Notes: generated by a model from the letters alone, not told the origin. Shown: positions 39,096 through 49,212, counted from the stretch's first letter. The stretch: DNA of 64,000 nt from Clostridioides difficile ATCC 9689 = DSM 1296 (GCF_001077535.1 NZ_CP011968.1:3224001-3288000), one strand, 5' to 3'. Numbers and translations: made by a program.

Positions 39096-39644
39096 ATTTA
39101 CATACCACTTAGTTAATATAAAACGTTGTTAGATAAATCATATGCTTTAGTTGCTTTAGATTTACATACCACTTAGTTAATATAAAACACTTCGAAATTG
39201 CAGTTTTCAGCATGTTATTGCGCAATTTACATACCACTTAGTTAATATAAAACAAATTCGAGGTCTTGATTTTGAAGTTTTTGGTTATGCATTTACATAC
39301 CACTTAGTTAATATAAAACGGTTTCTACCAATCAAATCACGCATAATTATAGAATTTACATACCACTTAGTTAATATAAAACAATCATTTTGTATGATTG
39401 TTCCATTTTTTTTGAAAACATTTACATACCACTTAGTTAATATAAAACCTCTGTGACTCCATATTTTTTTGCAATATATAATTCATTTACATACCACTTA
39501 GTTAATATAAAACCATTTGTAAATCTTTATGATTATGTAATATATTCATAATTTACATACCACTTAGTTAATATAAAACTTTTTGAATGTTGAAGATTTT
39601 GTTAATGCAGGGAAAATTTACATACCACTTAGTTAATATAAAAC
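39096..39644 (-). CRISPR. Type I-B CRISPR array, nine intact repeats and eight spacers
   Basis: A 29-bp repeat (plus strand begins ATTTACATACCAC and ends TTAATATAAAAC) occurs identically at 39096, 39160, 39225, 39291, 39354, 39420, 39485, 39551 and 39616. The eight spacers are 34-37 bp. The repeat is the C. difficile I-B type, whose transcript form starts GTTTTATATTAAC, so the array reads on the minus strand, in line with the cas operon. The leader lies at 39645-39827, and degenerate repeats lie at the far end. No spacer target could be found within this window. Confidence 0.97.
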
Positions 39645-39827
39645 CCCAAAATAGGTATAATTGAATACATTGAAAATACTTCAATCAAGCAATTATAATT
39701 CAATAAAAACATCAAAATTTGCAGTGAGCGAGCAGTAGTGCAATTGATAACAGTTATCATACACCTTCAATCCCTTATATTCCAACTGTTAACACCTATT
39801 TTAGCATAAATATCGCTCACTGCAAAC
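39645..39827 (-). promoter_or_regulatory. CRISPR leader with nested palindromes
   Basis: The stretch between cas2 and the first repeat. TTTGCAGTGAGCGA at 39718-39731 is repeated inverted at 39813-39826, directly after the cas2 stop, 81 bp apart. Between them sits a perfect palindrome TGATAACAGTTATCA (39745-39759). The segment is expected to hold the array promoter and the signals for spacer insertion. Confidence 0.75.
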
Positions 39828-40094
39828 CTATATAAACATTTCATCAGAATACTTATCAATCCCATAACATTTCTTTTTAATTGAATTAGGATTTTTTATC
39901 TCATAAACATAGATTGAATCCTCGCTATTATCAATAATATTTTCTATTTCAGAAATACATTTATGTAACTTTCCTTCAGTAATATTGCCTTCAAAAACAG
40001 AATTTTGCGTCCAAGTCAAATATTTTCTAAGTATCCTTCTAATTCTATTTAACGACCTTGCTTCAACAATATCATAAGTAACAATAACAAACAT
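39828..40094 (-). CDS. cas2: CRISPR-associated Cas2
   Basis: Structural partner of Cas1 in spacer capture, 88 aa, with a ferredoxin-like fold: FVIVTYDI (strand 1, conserved Asp) and TWTQNSVFEGNITEGKL. I set the start at 40094, two nt after the cas1 stop; the longer frame from a GTG at 40106 overlaps cas1 and adds only MVVS. The last gene of the cas operon; the leader begins at its stop codon. Confidence 0.95.
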   Translation of the reverse strand: MFVIVTYDIVEARSLNRIRRILRKYLTWTQNSVFEGNITEGKLHKCISEIENIIDNSEDSIYVYEIKNPNSIKKKCYGIDKYSDEMFI

Positions 40095-40096
40095 AC

Positions 40097-41077
40097 TTAC
40101 CACCACACCTTTAAAACTTTGTACCTTTCATCATTTATAAAATGTTTAATTAATTTATAACACTCTAACCTTATAAACATTCTATATGAAACTTTTCTAT
40201 TTAGATTTCTATGTTTTATAGTTGTCTGCATCTTATTTTCAAATTCTTGCAAAAATTTCTTCTTTCCTTTTTCACTTAAATAACAAATTTTGTCTTGATA
40301 TTCAAAATCATTCTTATTAATTCTTTTATTATTAATCAGGCTAAAAATTATTGTGTCAACTATAATTGGCTTAAAAATTTCTGCAATATCTAAACTTAAA
40401 GAAAATCTCTTTGTTGATGGTTCATGTAAAAAGCTTATTGTAGGGTCAAGTTGTGTCTTATATATCTCACTTAAAACATTCGTATACATTATGCTATTTC
40501 CAAAAGACATAAGAGCATTTACTGGGTCTTTGGGAGGTCTTTTTTCTCTTTTATAAAATTCAAAATCATCTTTTAATATTTGATTAAATGATTTATAGTA
40601 TGTTTTTCTTATTCTGCCTTCTTTACCCATAAGTTCTGATATTTCTTTGACATCATTCAAATCATTTAGTTCATCCTTTATAGTATCAATTAAACTTTCA
40701 TCAACTTTGTAATATCTCATATTTCTTAAAATATGGTATGATGCACTTTCCACAAAGGATTTTGCTAAGTATAATCTTTCATTTTTATCTAAATAGCAGG
40801 CTGATTGACATACTAAACTGAATCCTGATACATTTTTCTTCCTTGGATAATATGTACCTGAATAATATCCATAGTAATTGTAGAAATGAAGCATCACCCC
40901 ATATTTACTTATGTAATTTATAAGTTTTGTGTTTAAATCTACTTCTCCATATATATGAATATCATCAACTTGTTCTACTGGTAATATTTTTTTCTCACCT
41001 TCTAAATTGTAATAGTAAATCGTATTTTCTTTCCTTTTTATATCCCCATTACTTATAATATAATAGTCTTTATACAT
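40097..41077 (-). CDS. cas1: CRISPR-associated integrase Cas1
   Basis: Metal-dependent integrase of 326 aa that inserts new spacers. Catalytic regions are GKEGRIRKTYY (Glu), SFLHEPSTKRFSLSLDIAEIFKP (His and Asp), both intact. The start at 41077 follows AAGGAGGAG. In the undamaged reading of cas4 the two genes would be only 2 nt apart, but the amber codon in cas4 leaves an 83-nt untranslated stretch before cas1. Confidence 0.96.
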   Translation of the reverse strand: MYKDYYIISNGDIKRKENTIYYYNLEGEKKILPVEQVDDIHIYGEVDLNTKLINYISKYGVMLHFYNYYGYYSGTYYPRKKNVSGFSLVCQSACYLDKNERLYLAKSFVESASYHILRNMRYYKVDESLIDTIKDELNDLNDVKEISELMGKEGRIRKTYYKSFNQILKDDFEFYKREKRPPKDPVNALMSFGNSIMYTNVLSEIYKTQLDPTISFLHEPSTKRFSLSLDIAEIFKPIIVDTIIFSLINNKRINKNDFEYQDKICYLSEKGKKKFLQEFENKMQTTIKHRNLNRKVSYRMFIRLECYKLIKHFINDERYKVLKVWW

Positions 41078-41079
41078 TG

Positions 41080-41598
41080 TTACTCCTCCTTCACAAAACA
41101 AAATTCATAATAAGCACATTTTGTACAATAATGTTTTTTCTCAATTTTGGGAGGAGATAACTACATATTTATTTCATTTATATTTATAAGTGTGTTTTCA
41201 ATAATTCTTTCTTTTTCTTCTGTCAATATCAATTCTTCTTGTTTCTTTTCCTTAACATAATTTATAGTTCCTTTTTTCTCTATACCCATACTATTCTTTA
41301 AATAGTATAAGTAATAGTATAACTGCATTTCATCTGCTTCTTTCATCTTTGAACTTATTTTTACTTCTTTTACATACTCATCCTTTATTATATCTAGCTT
41401 CAAGATATCATCAATCAATATTTCTTTATTTTTCATTCTTTTATATGAATCTTCATGTACTATCTTCCCAGACAATACTCTACTACTATTTTGTTCCATG
41501 GTTATTCCTTTAGAAAATAGCCATAGTTTTCTTTTACATACATAATAATAATTTATTTTTACACCTTGAACTTTTAATACTTCTAAATCTATTGGCAC
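41080..41598 (-). pseudogene. cas4: cas4 interrupted by an in-frame amber codon
   Basis: Cas4 is a RecB-like nuclease with a [4Fe-4S] cluster that trims prespacers and helps choose PAMs. From the GTG at 41598 (AAGGTG site) the frame shows the first cluster Cys (YYYVCKRKLWLF), GKIVHE, an Asp and EVK nuclease residues, and QLYYYLYYLK. It then stops at TAG (41161-41163) after 145 residues. In the same frame, immediately after, comes LSPPKIEKKHYCTKCAYYEF and then CFVKEE before TAA at 41080-41082, exactly the missing C-terminal cluster cysteines. Full length would be 172 aa, normal for the family. The product should lack three of four cluster ligands. Confidence 0.85.
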
Positions 41599-41645
41599 AA
41601 AATCACCTTCTTTAGTAAATTTTAGCCACATTGTTAATATAAAAA

Positions 41646-43967
41646 TCAAATAAATTGGTCTATTTCATTACTTATAAGCACACCTTTACCAAATATCTGT
41701 TTTGTGTGCTTATTTTCGTGTATATCATATTTATATAAAAGTATTTTTAAATCTTCAAGACCTTTCACCTGTATGTCAATTACATTTTGTTTAGCTTTAT
41801 ATATTGGTAAATTTACAGTTTTTTTAATTATCTCTCTTCTTGCTTTTTTTCTCTTAGACTTTATTTTATTTATCAATTGTCTATCATCATTACTATATGC
41901 ATTTATAAGCTCTTGTCCCAACTCTTCATAATCTTTGATTAAAGTTTCTTCAATTTTATTATATATATCCTCTGGAATTACTGTATATCCTTCAATATTT
42001 CTAAGTATATTTTGTGCATCTTTAGAACCTAAACTATATGGCGTTATAGTATCTAAAATATTTAAAGCACTGGTAAATCTCTTTTCAAAAGCTGTACCTT
42101 CTAGACTTTCTTTAGAGTATAGTATCTTAACCATTTCTACCTTATATTTTTCTTTCATCTTCACACATTCTTTTCCATTTATAAAAGTTTTCAGTAGCTC
42201 AAGTCCTTTTTCTACAATATCCTTATCATAAATACTACCTATTCCTGTAGCTTTTTCTGTATATATAAATATATTTGGGCTATTTTCTTCATACTCACGA
42301 CTTCTATAACATCTACCAAATCGTTGAAATAGACTGTCAAGTGTTGAATTTTCTGTATGAAGCTCATCAAAATCAATATCAAGGGATGCTTCCACTAATT
42401 GTGTAGTAATCCAAATACCATTACTATCACTATCTGCAAATTCTTTTATATATTTTTCTAATTTTGCTCTATCTTCTTGTATATACATAGAATGTAAAAG
42501 ATTTAAGTTGACATCTATTCCTTTTGGTTTAACTATTTCTTCTATTAACTCATATTTTTCTACAGCACTTTTAACTGTATTTACTATTACAAGAACTTTT
42601 TTATTCATTCCACTTTGTATTATTTTACCTAAGTTTTCATCTATTGAATTTTCTACAATAGACACACAGTGTCTTATTTTTTCTGTGTTACATGTCAAGT
42701 CAGCTAAGTTACTATTCATTACACCTCTTTTTTTTAATTCATCTATATATATGGTTGGCATAGTAGCTGTCATTATCATAAATCTGCCACCTATCTTATG
42801 TATCATTTCTATACCTTTTACCAATACAGCTGCTATTTCTGGTGAATATGCTTGTATCTCATCTATTACTACTTTTGAATATGCTAATGTTGAGTACACT
42901 TTTTCATAGCCTCTATACAAAAAAGGAAATTTAAATATTTGGTCTATTGTGGAAAATGTCAGTTTACAAGATAATAACTTTGCTAAATCTACAATCTCAC
43001 TTGAATTTTCTTGATTACTTTCTTCTAGATAATCTATTGCTGTTGAATGTAACAAACCTAAGAATGTATCATTTGATTCTCCAACTCCAACTATATTTTT
43101 TGCTCTATCAAATAATGCATTTATACTTACTCTTAATGGAAGTGTAAAAAATGCCTTGTCTTTATCTATCCAAATTAAGGCAGTTTCTGTTTTTCCCATT
43201 CCTGTAGATGCAATCAGTATTATATTCTTATTTCTATTAGATTTAGCAAATGATTGAGCCTCTCTCAAACTACCAAACTCTTTCATTAAATAATTTTCTG
43301 TCTGTTCTCCTATATTTATAACATTATTGCATTCCACAACTTCATGAGCAGAAGCACTATGGTCTAGTCTATGTAGTATTCCTTTTAACATAATATATAA
43401 ATTATAGTACTTATGATTTTTATCTATTCTTTTTTCTACACTTTGTAGATATACTTTACTCAATCTTTCTGTTTTTATTGGATATCTAACTTTAAATTCA
43501 TGCTGTAGTTCATAAACTTTATTTATTAAATCTTCATCTAATATTTTTTGTATTAAATTTTTAAAATCTTTATCTATAAAGATATCTCTTTCATGATGAT
43601 ATACAATAACTTGATTTAATACTGCTCTAAGTTCTTTATTTTTTTTCCTGTCTATATAACTATAATCAATAAATGCAGGAGAAAGATAATTATGGCCTAC
43701 ATTATTTTCTAAATGAGTTACTATTTTAGGTTCATTTATTTTAGTATCCATTCTGCTTTTTATTAACTCTTGAAACGGTGAAAATGCCTTTCCAATATCA
43801 TGAAATTCTATAACAAAGTCAAGTAATTGCCAAAATATCTCCTCTTCTAGAAAATCTAAGCTATTTATATTTTTTCCATAACTTTCTCTTAATACATTCA
43901 TTTGTTTTAAAAGTTCATCAGTATGCTCTCTAAGTGTTTCCACTGGATTAGATTTAGCATATAACAT
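41646..43967 (-). CDS. cas3: CRISPR-associated helicase-nuclease Cas3
   Basis: Effector that unwinds and shreds DNA marked by Cascade. The 773-aa protein starts with an HD nuclease domain (His15, FHDIGKAFSPF with His56-Asp57, then GHNYLSPAF and YHHERD). A superfamily 2 helicase follows: STGMGKTETA (motif I), VIDEIQAY (motif II), MTATMP (motif III), TTQLVEASLDIDF and FQRFGRCYR (motif VI). HD and helicase are fused as usual in I-B. It begins 10 nt after cas5. Confidence 0.96.
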   Translation of the reverse strand: MLYAKSNPVETLREHTDELLKQMNVLRESYGKNINSLDFLEEEIFWQLLDFVIEFHDIGKAFSPFQELIKSRMDTKINEPKIVTHLENNVGHNYLSPAFIDYSYIDRKKNKELRAVLNQVIVYHHERDIFIDKDFKNLIQKILDEDLINKVYELQHEFKVRYPIKTERLSKVYLQSVEKRIDKNHKYYNLYIMLKGILHRLDHSASAHEVVECNNVINIGEQTENYLMKEFGSLREAQSFAKSNRNKNIILIASTGMGKTETALIWIDKDKAFFTLPLRVSINALFDRAKNIVGVGESNDTFLGLLHSTAIDYLEESNQENSSEIVDLAKLLSCKLTFSTIDQIFKFPFLYRGYEKVYSTLAYSKVVIDEIQAYSPEIAAVLVKGIEMIHKIGGRFMIMTATMPTIYIDELKKRGVMNSNLADLTCNTEKIRHCVSIVENSIDENLGKIIQSGMNKKVLVIVNTVKSAVEKYELIEEIVKPKGIDVNLNLLHSMYIQEDRAKLEKYIKEFADSDSNGIWITTQLVEASLDIDFDELHTENSTLDSLFQRFGRCYRSREYEENSPNIFIYTEKATGIGSIYDKDIVEKGLELLKTFINGKECVKMKEKYKVEMVKILYSKESLEGTAFEKRFTSALNILDTITPYSLGSKDAQNILRNIEGYTVIPEDIYNKIEETLIKDYEELGQELINAYSNDDRQLINKIKSKRKKARREIIKKTVNLPIYKAKQNVIDIQVKGLEDLKILLYKYDIHENKHTKQIFGKGVLISNEIDQFI

Positions 43968-43977
43968 ACTCTCCCTC

Positions 43978-44679
43978 CTAATTTATATTATTAAAATATA
44001 ATAAATCTCCTTCATTATCTAATAATATATCTCCAATTGATATAGTATTTCCATCCTCAACATAATAACTATCTACCTTATTCCAAACCCTTTTTTTATC
44101 TTCCACAGCATTATTATCATAGTAATTATTGAGCCTATAACTTATACCATCTATATCTGTATCTTGTAAACTTGTTTTTGGTATATATATAGGCATTCTT
44201 ATATTACATTCTGATAACTTATAATTTTCATAATCATCTAATTGTATATCCTCATCTACTTCAAATTTATTGACTTCTACAAATCTAATATCATTAATTC
44301 TTACTAAATCTTCTTTTCTACCTAATGATAAATGCTCGTCATAATTTAATAAACTATCATATATTTCTTCCAATAAATCAAAATCCCCACCTATATGAAT
44401 TATCAAATTTACATTCAATAGCATATGACTATTCATTGGCATAGATGTAATACTATCTTTTTTATAAAAATACGTTGTCTGGTAATTATTAAATATACTT
44501 TCATATGTTCCCTGTACACTTATATTAAACGGTATATATTCTGTAGCATTTAATACTTTGTGAATTAATCCATTTATTGTAGAATATGGAGGCAGTGGAT
44601 ATGTCTCTGTAATCTTCATAGCAAATGGTTTTTTATAGCATGCAGTTTCTTGAAATAAATCTAATTTCAAAACCTTCAT
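43978..44679 (-). CDS. cas5: Type I-B Cascade subunit Cas5
   Basis: RAMP protein of 233 aa that would cap the 5' handle of the crRNA. MKVLKLDLFQETACYKKPFA and TYPLPPYSTINGLIHKVL form the RNA-recognition fold start of Cas5b. It follows cas7 by one nt and precedes cas3. Confidence 0.9.
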   Translation of the reverse strand: MKVLKLDLFQETACYKKPFAMKITETYPLPPYSTINGLIHKVLNATEYIPFNISVQGTYESIFNNYQTTYFYKKDSITSMPMNSHMLLNVNLIIHIGGDFDLLEEIYDSLLNYDEHLSLGRKEDLVRINDIRFVEVNKFEVDEDIQLDDYENYKLSECNIRMPIYIPKTSLQDTDIDGISYRLNNYYDNNAVEDKKRVWNKVDSYYVEDGNTISIGDILLDNEGDLLYFNNIN

Positions 44680-44680
44680 A

Positions 44681-45595
44681 TTAATTCACCCCATAATATT
44701 CCTTTACTTCTTTAACTAGTTGTCCAAAAAATTTATCTACACTTAAAAAATTATCTTCAAACAATCCCTTAAATTCTTCTTTATTTATAAATACCCCATC
44801 TACCATTCCAACATAGGTAAATTCTTTTAAATCTTTTCCTAAAAAAGTACCTTGAATTACTTCTTCTATAGCTTGCTTATTTATTTTAAATCCATTTTTA
44901 TCTCCTTTTAATTTAATTCTACCCAAGAAAAATGGATTTGCTATTTCATATACTCCTCCTACTACAAATAGAGGAGATAAGTTTTCTTGTCTACCTCTAA
45001 TATTTCTATTCAATACTTTTATTATTTCTAAAAATTCTACTACTCTTCTACATTTCTCTTTATTATCAAGTTCTATATCTCCATCCTTACCTATTTTAGA
45101 TAAATCTATAGTAACCGTATATGTATAGTAACTTAAATGTTGCTCTATGTTGGCAAGATTAGGGTGTTCTCCTATTCTATCTGCAAATCCTTTATTATTT
45201 AAAAAATCCATATCACTTCTATATGGCTCAAGAGAAATCGCATTACTTAATCTTACAGTAGCTTCTCTAGTCAAAGAACCTCCTTTTTTATCTTTCTCAT
45301 CTTTTTTATTTGTTTTCATATATCCAAATAAATCCATTTCTTCTGATTCTCTTATACTTATATTATCTTTAAATTGAATAGTACCTTTTTCTTTATCGAC
45401 AACCTGTAAATTCCAATTAAACAATTCTGCTGCTAATCGTACTATGTCATATCTTAAACACTGGCGAGATGCAAATGTATACATATTTCCATCAGCTCTA
45501 CTTAATTTTTTTAATTCTGATATATTGCCTATCCCTTCACCATAGTTTAAACTTTGAGCCTGTGCTATTACTGTAAATGTTAATCCTCTTTTCAT
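44681..45595 (-). CDS. cas7: Type I-B Cascade backbone subunit Cas7
   Basis: Backbone RAMP of 304 aa that lines the crRNA. LTFTVIAQAQSLNYGEGIGN, DGNMYTFASRQCLRYD and LTREATVRLSNAISLEPYRS are DevR/Cst2-type signatures (I-B Tneap subgroup). The start at 45595 follows AAGGAGG inside the end of cas8; the longer frame to 45640 overlaps cas8. Only one nucleotide separates the cas8 stop and this start. Confidence 0.93.
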   Translation of the reverse strand: MKRGLTFTVIAQAQSLNYGEGIGNISELKKLSRADGNMYTFASRQCLRYDIVRLAAELFNWNLQVVDKEKGTIQFKDNISIRESEEMDLFGYMKTNKKDEKDKKGGSLTREATVRLSNAISLEPYRSDMDFLNNKGFADRIGEHPNLANIEQHLSYYTYTVTIDLSKIGKDGDIELDNKEKCRRVVEFLEIIKVLNRNIRGRQENLSPLFVVGGVYEIANPFFLGRIKLKGDKNGFKINKQAIEEVIQGTFLGKDLKEFTYVGMVDGVFINKEEFKGLFEDNFLSVDKFFGQLVKEVKEYYGVN

Positions 45596-45596
45596 C

Positions 45597-47474
45597 TTAT
45601 TTTTCCTCCTTTTCGTTTGGTAGTTTATCTTTTCCTTCATATTTTCCAGAAATTAATCCAGATATAAAAGCATGACCTATAGATTCAAAGTCTAAATCTT
45701 TTTCAATTTCTATATCTAAAATAAATGCTGGAATCTGTTTTTCAGCTGACATAAAAACTCTTATAATTGTATCCATAAAATCACTTTTATTTCCGACTTT
45801 AACTGAATTTAAAAGTTTATAGCTTACTCCATCTATTTTATTTTTAGAATTTTTATTAACAAAATAGTCATGTATATCACAACCTAAATAATAAATTATT
45901 TTCAGCTTTTCATCATTCTTCTCCAAATTTTTACTATCCATTTTATATACCCCCTTTTTGTAGCTATTTATTAATACTCTTAATTGGACTACTCTAAAAC
46001 AATCTATTCCTGATATATTTGATTTGTTGTTGCTTTCCATATCATTTTTAACTTTATTTCTTAAAATGTTATTAGTTAGATGCTTCAAGTCCCTATTTTT
46101 CAAGAGTAAATCTAGTACATTTGATTTAAGCTTGTAATCATAGATACTTTGTATTTTTTTATTTGCATACTTGTCTGTAAAAAATTTTGCTAAATAAGTT
46201 GGAATATTAAAATAATTTATTTTACATTTTTTAGAATCTATACTTGCTTTAAATTCCACAAAAAGTATATTACGAAGTTGCCATTCACTTTTTAATGTAT
46301 TTTCTTCTACTATACTTTTTATAAGCTGATTAAAAGGATTTTCATCTTTGGAATCTGAAGACTCACTTTTTTGAGCTTTTAAACTATTATTTCTTTCAAA
46401 AAGCTCATTTATAGAAGTATCCATGTTAACAAATAAATAAAACTCATTTTCTTCATTAATTAAATAATTCTTTCTTGTATAAGTAGCCCCTGCTGGAGTA
46501 CAGAACAATATTAGCTTACAAACATCACATATTGATGATACATACTCCTGATTCCAAAACATATTCCTAGCATTATTGGTGCTTACTCCAAGTGGAGCAA
46601 AATTACTTTCTGAGTATTCATCTAATATTCCCTTATATAAACCACACATTTCACATACTTCTAAACTATCCATATACTCTTTTATATCTTCTATGCTTTT
46701 ATTTTTCTTTATAAAGTTTTTATTTATTTCCTTCATAATTTTTTCTATAGTATTTATACTAGACTTACTAACTTTTTTTTCATTTATATCCTTAGCTATA
46801 CTATTTAATCTATCATTTAAATAGTTTTTCAACTTATCATAGTCATTCTCTTCTAATAAATCTTCTAACTCTCCAAAATATATAATTTGTCTTAAATAAT
46901 CATTAAACATTACCTGTTTTAATCCATCTAAATCTAATTTCGCCTTAGCAACATTAAAAAAACTAACTTGTCCAAAATAATTATCTTGAACTACATATTT
47001 ATAAAGATTTGCTGTAAGCCTGTCATTTATTGATTTTATTTTAAATATATCTATAGTCTCATCTACTAAAGATTCTAAACTATCAAATTCATCATAACTT
47101 TTTATCTTAGACATACTATCTAGCTTCTCTTTTATCAGGTTAAATTTTTCTTCATCAAATTTTTTAATCTTATCATTTTGTTGTTTCACACTATCTTTAA
47201 TTTTCTTAATTCCATCTTTGATTCTATCAGGCTTAGATTTAATAAAATTTATACTATAATCAATATTTTTTTTAATTCTTTTTGATACATCATATTCATC
47301 CATAAAGTAATTAAAATAATACTCATGAAAGTTTTCAAGAAATAAGCTATCAAATTCGATATAATCTTCCATAATAAATATTTCAGCTTGTTTATCTGCT
47401 TTCTTTATTATATTTAAAAATCCAACTATACCCATATTAAAAAACCAATCTCCTCTATAAACTCTTAACTTCAT
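45597..47474 (-). CDS. cas8: Type I-B Cascade large subunit Cas8
   Basis: Large Cascade subunit of 625 aa that should recognise the PAM. It is highly charged, with long helices in the first third. A zinc-finger pair, CEMCGLYKG and CDVCKLILFC, lies near its middle, typical of the Cst1/Cas8a1-like I-B group. RGDWFFNMGIVGFLNIIKKA opens the protein. It follows cas6 by 5 nt. Confidence 0.9.
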   Translation of the reverse strand: MKLRVYRGDWFFNMGIVGFLNIIKKADKQAEIFIMEDYIEFDSLFLENFHEYYFNYFMDEYDVSKRIKKNIDYSINFIKSKPDRIKDGIKKIKDSVKQQNDKIKKFDEEKFNLIKEKLDSMSKIKSYDEFDSLESLVDETIDIFKIKSINDRLTANLYKYVVQDNYFGQVSFFNVAKAKLDLDGLKQVMFNDYLRQIIYFGELEDLLEENDYDKLKNYLNDRLNSIAKDINEKKVSKSSINTIEKIMKEINKNFIKKNKSIEDIKEYMDSLEVCEMCGLYKGILDEYSESNFAPLGVSTNNARNMFWNQEYVSSICDVCKLILFCTPAGATYTRKNYLINEENEFYLFVNMDTSINELFERNNSLKAQKSESSDSKDENPFNQLIKSIVEENTLKSEWQLRNILFVEFKASIDSKKCKINYFNIPTYLAKFFTDKYANKKIQSIYDYKLKSNVLDLLLKNRDLKHLTNNILRNKVKNDMESNNKSNISGIDCFRVVQLRVLINSYKKGVYKMDSKNLEKNDEKLKIIYYLGCDIHDYFVNKNSKNKIDGVSYKLLNSVKVGNKSDFMDTIIRVFMSAEKQIPAFILDIEIEKDLDFESIGHAFISGLISGKYEGKDKLPNEKEEK

Positions 47475-47479
47475 TTATC

Positions 47480-48217
47480 TCACCTCCATTCTAAAATATC
47501 TACATCTCCAAATCCATGAGCACGTCTAAAACCAATTCCTAGATTGTAGATAAGATTTAAATCATCAATATCACCTTTCAATATAAATTTACCTTTGTAA
47601 CCATTAATATATTGATACTCTTTACCTGTTATTTTTTTAAATTCTCTTAAACTCTCTTTAACTACTACCTTTTTGAGACCTATATTTTCAAATTCTAACT
47701 TTCTTTTTAATCCATTCCCCCTATAATTTTTAACCACTTCATTAGTTATATAGTTTAGTTCTTCTATGTATCTATCATCAGTTATCTCCAAGAATTTTCC
47801 TTCTTTAGACTTTACACAGATTGGAGACAATGCATTAAATAGTACCCTTTCTTCTGTTACCTTCTTTTCTCTTGATAAATCGATTCTAATTCTTGTAAGT
47901 TCATAGGCTTTATATAAACATTTTTTAGAAGTCATTAACCCATTGTATATATGAAAACCCAATTCTAAATCTGGAGTACTTATATTTAATATTACTTTAT
48001 CTTCTATAATAAAATTGTCACCTTCAATACTATACTTTTTTATATAAACCGAAAATGTAAAATTTTTAGTTTTTTTATTATTCTTTTCTTTATAATAGTA
48101 CATGTTTTTATAGTAATCTTCATTAGATTTTCTTATTGCTTCTTTTATAATACTCATAAAGAGCGAATTATAAGATATTGGTATACAACCTGTACTAAAT
48201 TCAATTTTCATTTTCAT
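47480..48217 (-). CDS. cas6: CRISPR RNA endonuclease Cas6
   Basis: Cuts the array transcript within each repeat; 245 aa. KIEFSTGCIPISYNSLFMSIIKEAI is the family start, and the C-terminal Gly-rich loop GIGFRRAHGFGDVDI is clear. The start at 48217 follows GAGGTGATATT; the frame to 48274 has no binding site. First gene of the eight-gene cas operon. Confidence 0.93.
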   Translation of the reverse strand: MKMKIEFSTGCIPISYNSLFMSIIKEAIRKSNEDYYKNMYYYKEKNNKKTKNFTFSVYIKKYSIEGDNFIIEDKVILNISTPDLELGFHIYNGLMTSKKCLYKAYELTRIRIDLSREKKVTEERVLFNALSPICVKSKEGKFLEITDDRYIEELNYITNEVVKNYRGNGLKRKLEFENIGLKKVVVKESLREFKKITGKEYQYINGYKGKFILKGDIDDLNLIYNLGIGFRRAHGFGDVDILEWR

Positions 48218-48294
48218 AATATCACCTCTCTCAATTAATATATTAACACTAGACCGTGAAGTATATTGGTCCAAGTATAAATTATTTGAAAAAA

Positions 48295-49212
48295 TCAGTA
48301 AATTTTTTTCATTTTTTCAATCTCTGACAATATATCATTTCTAAGTCTATCTGGTTCTACAACCTCAACATAAGCTCCCATACTTAAAATCCAACTTTTT
48401 ATCTCCTCATAACCTCTCATTTTAGCTTTAAACATTATAGATTTATCATCATATTCTATGATTTGTTGATTATTAACCCAAACTTTCTCCTTTATAATTG
48501 TTGAAAATGGATGACTAATTTTTATAACAACATTAATTTCTTCTCCCTTATAAATTCCTATACTATTTTTACTATATTCATCCCAACTAAAACTTTTATC
48601 TACATTATATTTTTCTTCTAAAACCTTATAATCTTTAATCCTACATAATTTAAAGTCTATAAACTTAAATCTTTTTTCACAAAAAGCTACCATATAAGTA
48701 TCTGATTTATAATTAAATAAACCATATGGATGAACAATTCTTTCACTATTTCCTGAATTTAATGAATAATATTCTATCCAAAATTTGTGTTTTGTGGTAT
48801 ATGCTCTAATTATTTCATTACACTTATTTTTTTCAGACTCATAATCACAATTACGTTGTGCTTGAACTGTAAAATAATCCATATATGTATCGCTTTTTTC
48901 TCCTGTATTTAATACTGCTTTTATTTTTTCTACAATATTATTAAATTCATTTTTGTAAATATCATTATTATACTCTAACTGTGAATTTATCATATCTAGA
49001 ATTGAAACTTCACTATCTAATAATTTAATTAATGATATGCTATTACATTTATCTATTTCATAACCACCATAAATCCCAGGTGTTGAATTTATAAATATAC
49101 CTGCTTGCTCTAAATACATCTTGTAACTTTTTATTTGCCTTTCACTTACTTCCAACTCTTCTGATAATTCTTTGCATTTCATTTTGCCTCTGCTTTGAAT
49201 TAATATCATCAT
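48295..49212 (-). CDS. WYL-domain transcriptional regulator next to the cas operon
   Basis: Regulator with an N-terminal winged helix (KMKCKELSEELEVSERQIKSY) and a WYL ligand domain (KFWIEYYSLNSGNSERIVHPYGL). WYL regulators often accompany CRISPR and other defence genes. The start is uncertain: ATG 49212 has no ribosome binding site and would cut off the first helix (ISKLANTLR), which is encoded in frame upstream to about 49239. A run of seven G (plus-strand C at 49246-49252) lies there; see the findings. At least 305 aa. Confidence 0.85.
   Translation of the reverse strand: MMILIQSRGKMKCKELSEELEVSERQIKSYKMYLEQAGIFINSTPGIYGGYEIDKCNSISLIKLLDSEVSILDMINSQLEYNNDIYKNEFNNIVEKIKAVLNTGEKSDTYMDYFTVQAQRNCDYESEKNKCNEIIRAYTTKHKFWIEYYSLNSGNSERIVHPYGLFNYKSDTYMVAFCEKRFKFIDFKLCRIKDYKVLEEKYNVDKSFSWDEYSKNSIGIYKGEEINVVIKISHPFSTIIKEKVWVNNQQIIEYDDKSIMFKAKMRGYEEIKSWILSMGAYVEVVEPDRLRNDILSEIEKMKKIY

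Noticed and set aside
41161-41163. Amber codon in cas4 as a pyrrolysine codon
   Set aside because: No pyrrolysine genes are seen and this species is not known to have that system. A simple nonsense mutation is enough to explain it.
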